DNA of 6,239 nt from JAVKSM01 sp039583705 (lineage in GTDB: Bacteria > Actinomycetota > Actinomycetes > Mycobacteriales > Pseudonocardiaceae), in assembly GCA_039583705.1 (NCBI GenBank), contig JAVKSM010000148.1, positions 1 to 6,239 on the forward strand. The letters are read 5' to 3'. Each line of letters starts with the position of its first letter. The first letter of the stretch is position 1. The translations under genes were made by a program, and so were the position numbers. This document shows, piece by piece, positions 6,071 to 6,239 of the stretch. The notes under the pieces are model-generated. The model did not search any database. It saw nothing but the letters and a program-made list of their open reading frames with translations, and was not told where the DNA came from.

Positions 6071-6111
6071 CGGGCCACCCGGGAGACGGGGGTGGACAGC
6101 GGTAGCCCAAG
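6071..6111 (+). repeat. Direct repeat copy B, upstream of lanA2
   Basis: The 41-bp partner of copy A at 5759-5798; the segment GACGGGGGTGG plus ACAGCGGTAGCCCAAG (27 bp) is identical in both. Similarity falls off after the loop of the hairpin and resumes at the RBS and start of lanA2, showing that precursor gene and upstream element were duplicated together. Confidence 0.8.
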
Positions 6112-6128
6112 AACCGCTGTCCACGCCC
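6088..6128 (+). promoter_or_regulatory. Hairpin preceding lanA2
   Basis: GTGGACAGCGGT (6092-6103) and ACCGCTGTCCAC (6113-6124) form a perfect 12-bp stem with loop AGCCCAAGA, extended by GGG (6088-6090) with CCC (6126-6128) beyond one G/G mismatch. It lies 22 bases before the lanA2 RBS, the same arrangement as before lanA1, with no T run. The stem is stronger than the lanA1 version. Confidence 0.7.
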
Positions 6129-6150
6129 AGCACCACCACACCACATCGTC

Positions 6151-6156
6151 AGGAGG
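6151..6156 (+). promoter_or_regulatory. RBS of lanA2
   Basis: AGGAGG lies nine bases before the ATG at 6166. An in-frame ATG at 6157 (would add Met-Asn-Gln) directly abuts the RBS and is too close to be used efficiently, so 6166 is preferred, which also matches the lanA1 start. Confidence 0.75.
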
Positions 6157-6165
6157 ATGAACCAG

Positions 6166-6239
6166 ATGAAGTTCGACGAGTTCGAGCTGGACGTGACCGC
6201 CCTGCAACAGCTCCCCGAGACCGACCCGGTCGAGCTGGA
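6166..6239 (+). CDS. lanA: Second lanthipeptide precursor LanA2 (partial, leader only)
   Basis: The visible 74 nt are identical to the first 74 nt of lanA1, encoding the leader through LPETDPVEL before the window ends. The gene starts 319 bp after the lanA1 start and has its own AGGAGG and upstream hairpin, so it should be independently translated from the same transcript. Perfect nucleotide identity means a recent duplication or ongoing gene conversion. The core is not visible, so it may be identical to or different from that of lanA1. It presumably uses the same LanL, because the leader is the recognition element in this class. Confidence 0.85.
   Translation, partial: MKFDEFELDVTALQQLPETDPVEL

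Overview
The window is very GC-rich DNA with strong G/C preference at third codon positions, GGAGG-type ribosome binding sites, TANNNT -10 boxes and ATGA gene overlaps. This points to a high-GC actinobacterium (Streptomyces- or Pseudonocardiales-like; genus not determinable here). It holds most of a class IV lanthipeptide (lantibiotic-type RiPP) biosynthetic gene cluster and the divergent regulator next to it.

Layout. Positions 1-382, minus strand: the start of a GbsR/MarR-type winged-helix regulator running off the left edge. Positions 383-1132: a regulatory/intergenic stretch. It carries two matching 19-bp inverted-repeat elements (15 of 19 bases identical), one beside the regulator's start and one overlapping the -35 of a rightward promoter (TTGAAA-17 bp-TAGGCT). 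It also holds a weakly supported small ORF with an RBS, a 12-bp tandem duplication and a -10 box placed for leaderless transcription of the next gene. Positions 1133-3910: lanL, a three-domain lanthionine synthetase (phospho-Ser/Thr lyase, Ser/Thr kinase, zinc LanC cyclase). Positions 3907-5850: a prolyl-oligopeptidase family (S9) serine peptidase, overlapping lanL by ATGA. Positions 5847-6005: lanA1, a complete 52-residue precursor peptide, overlapping the peptidase stop by ATGA. Positions 6166-6239: the first 74 nt of a second precursor gene, identical to the start of lanA1, cut by the right edge.

Proposed logic (inference). The precursor's leader, with an LPETDP segment resembling class IV leaders, is bound by LanL. 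LanL phosphorylates and eliminates Ser/Thr in the core and cyclises Cys onto the resulting dehydro residues. The S9 peptidase is the candidate leader-removing enzyme: the leader contains the precursor's only two prolines. The GbsR-like protein is the candidate regulator through the paired operators. Each lanA is preceded by the same hairpin-plus-RBS module, which suggests a tandem precursor array continuing past the window. No transporter or immunity gene is visible here.
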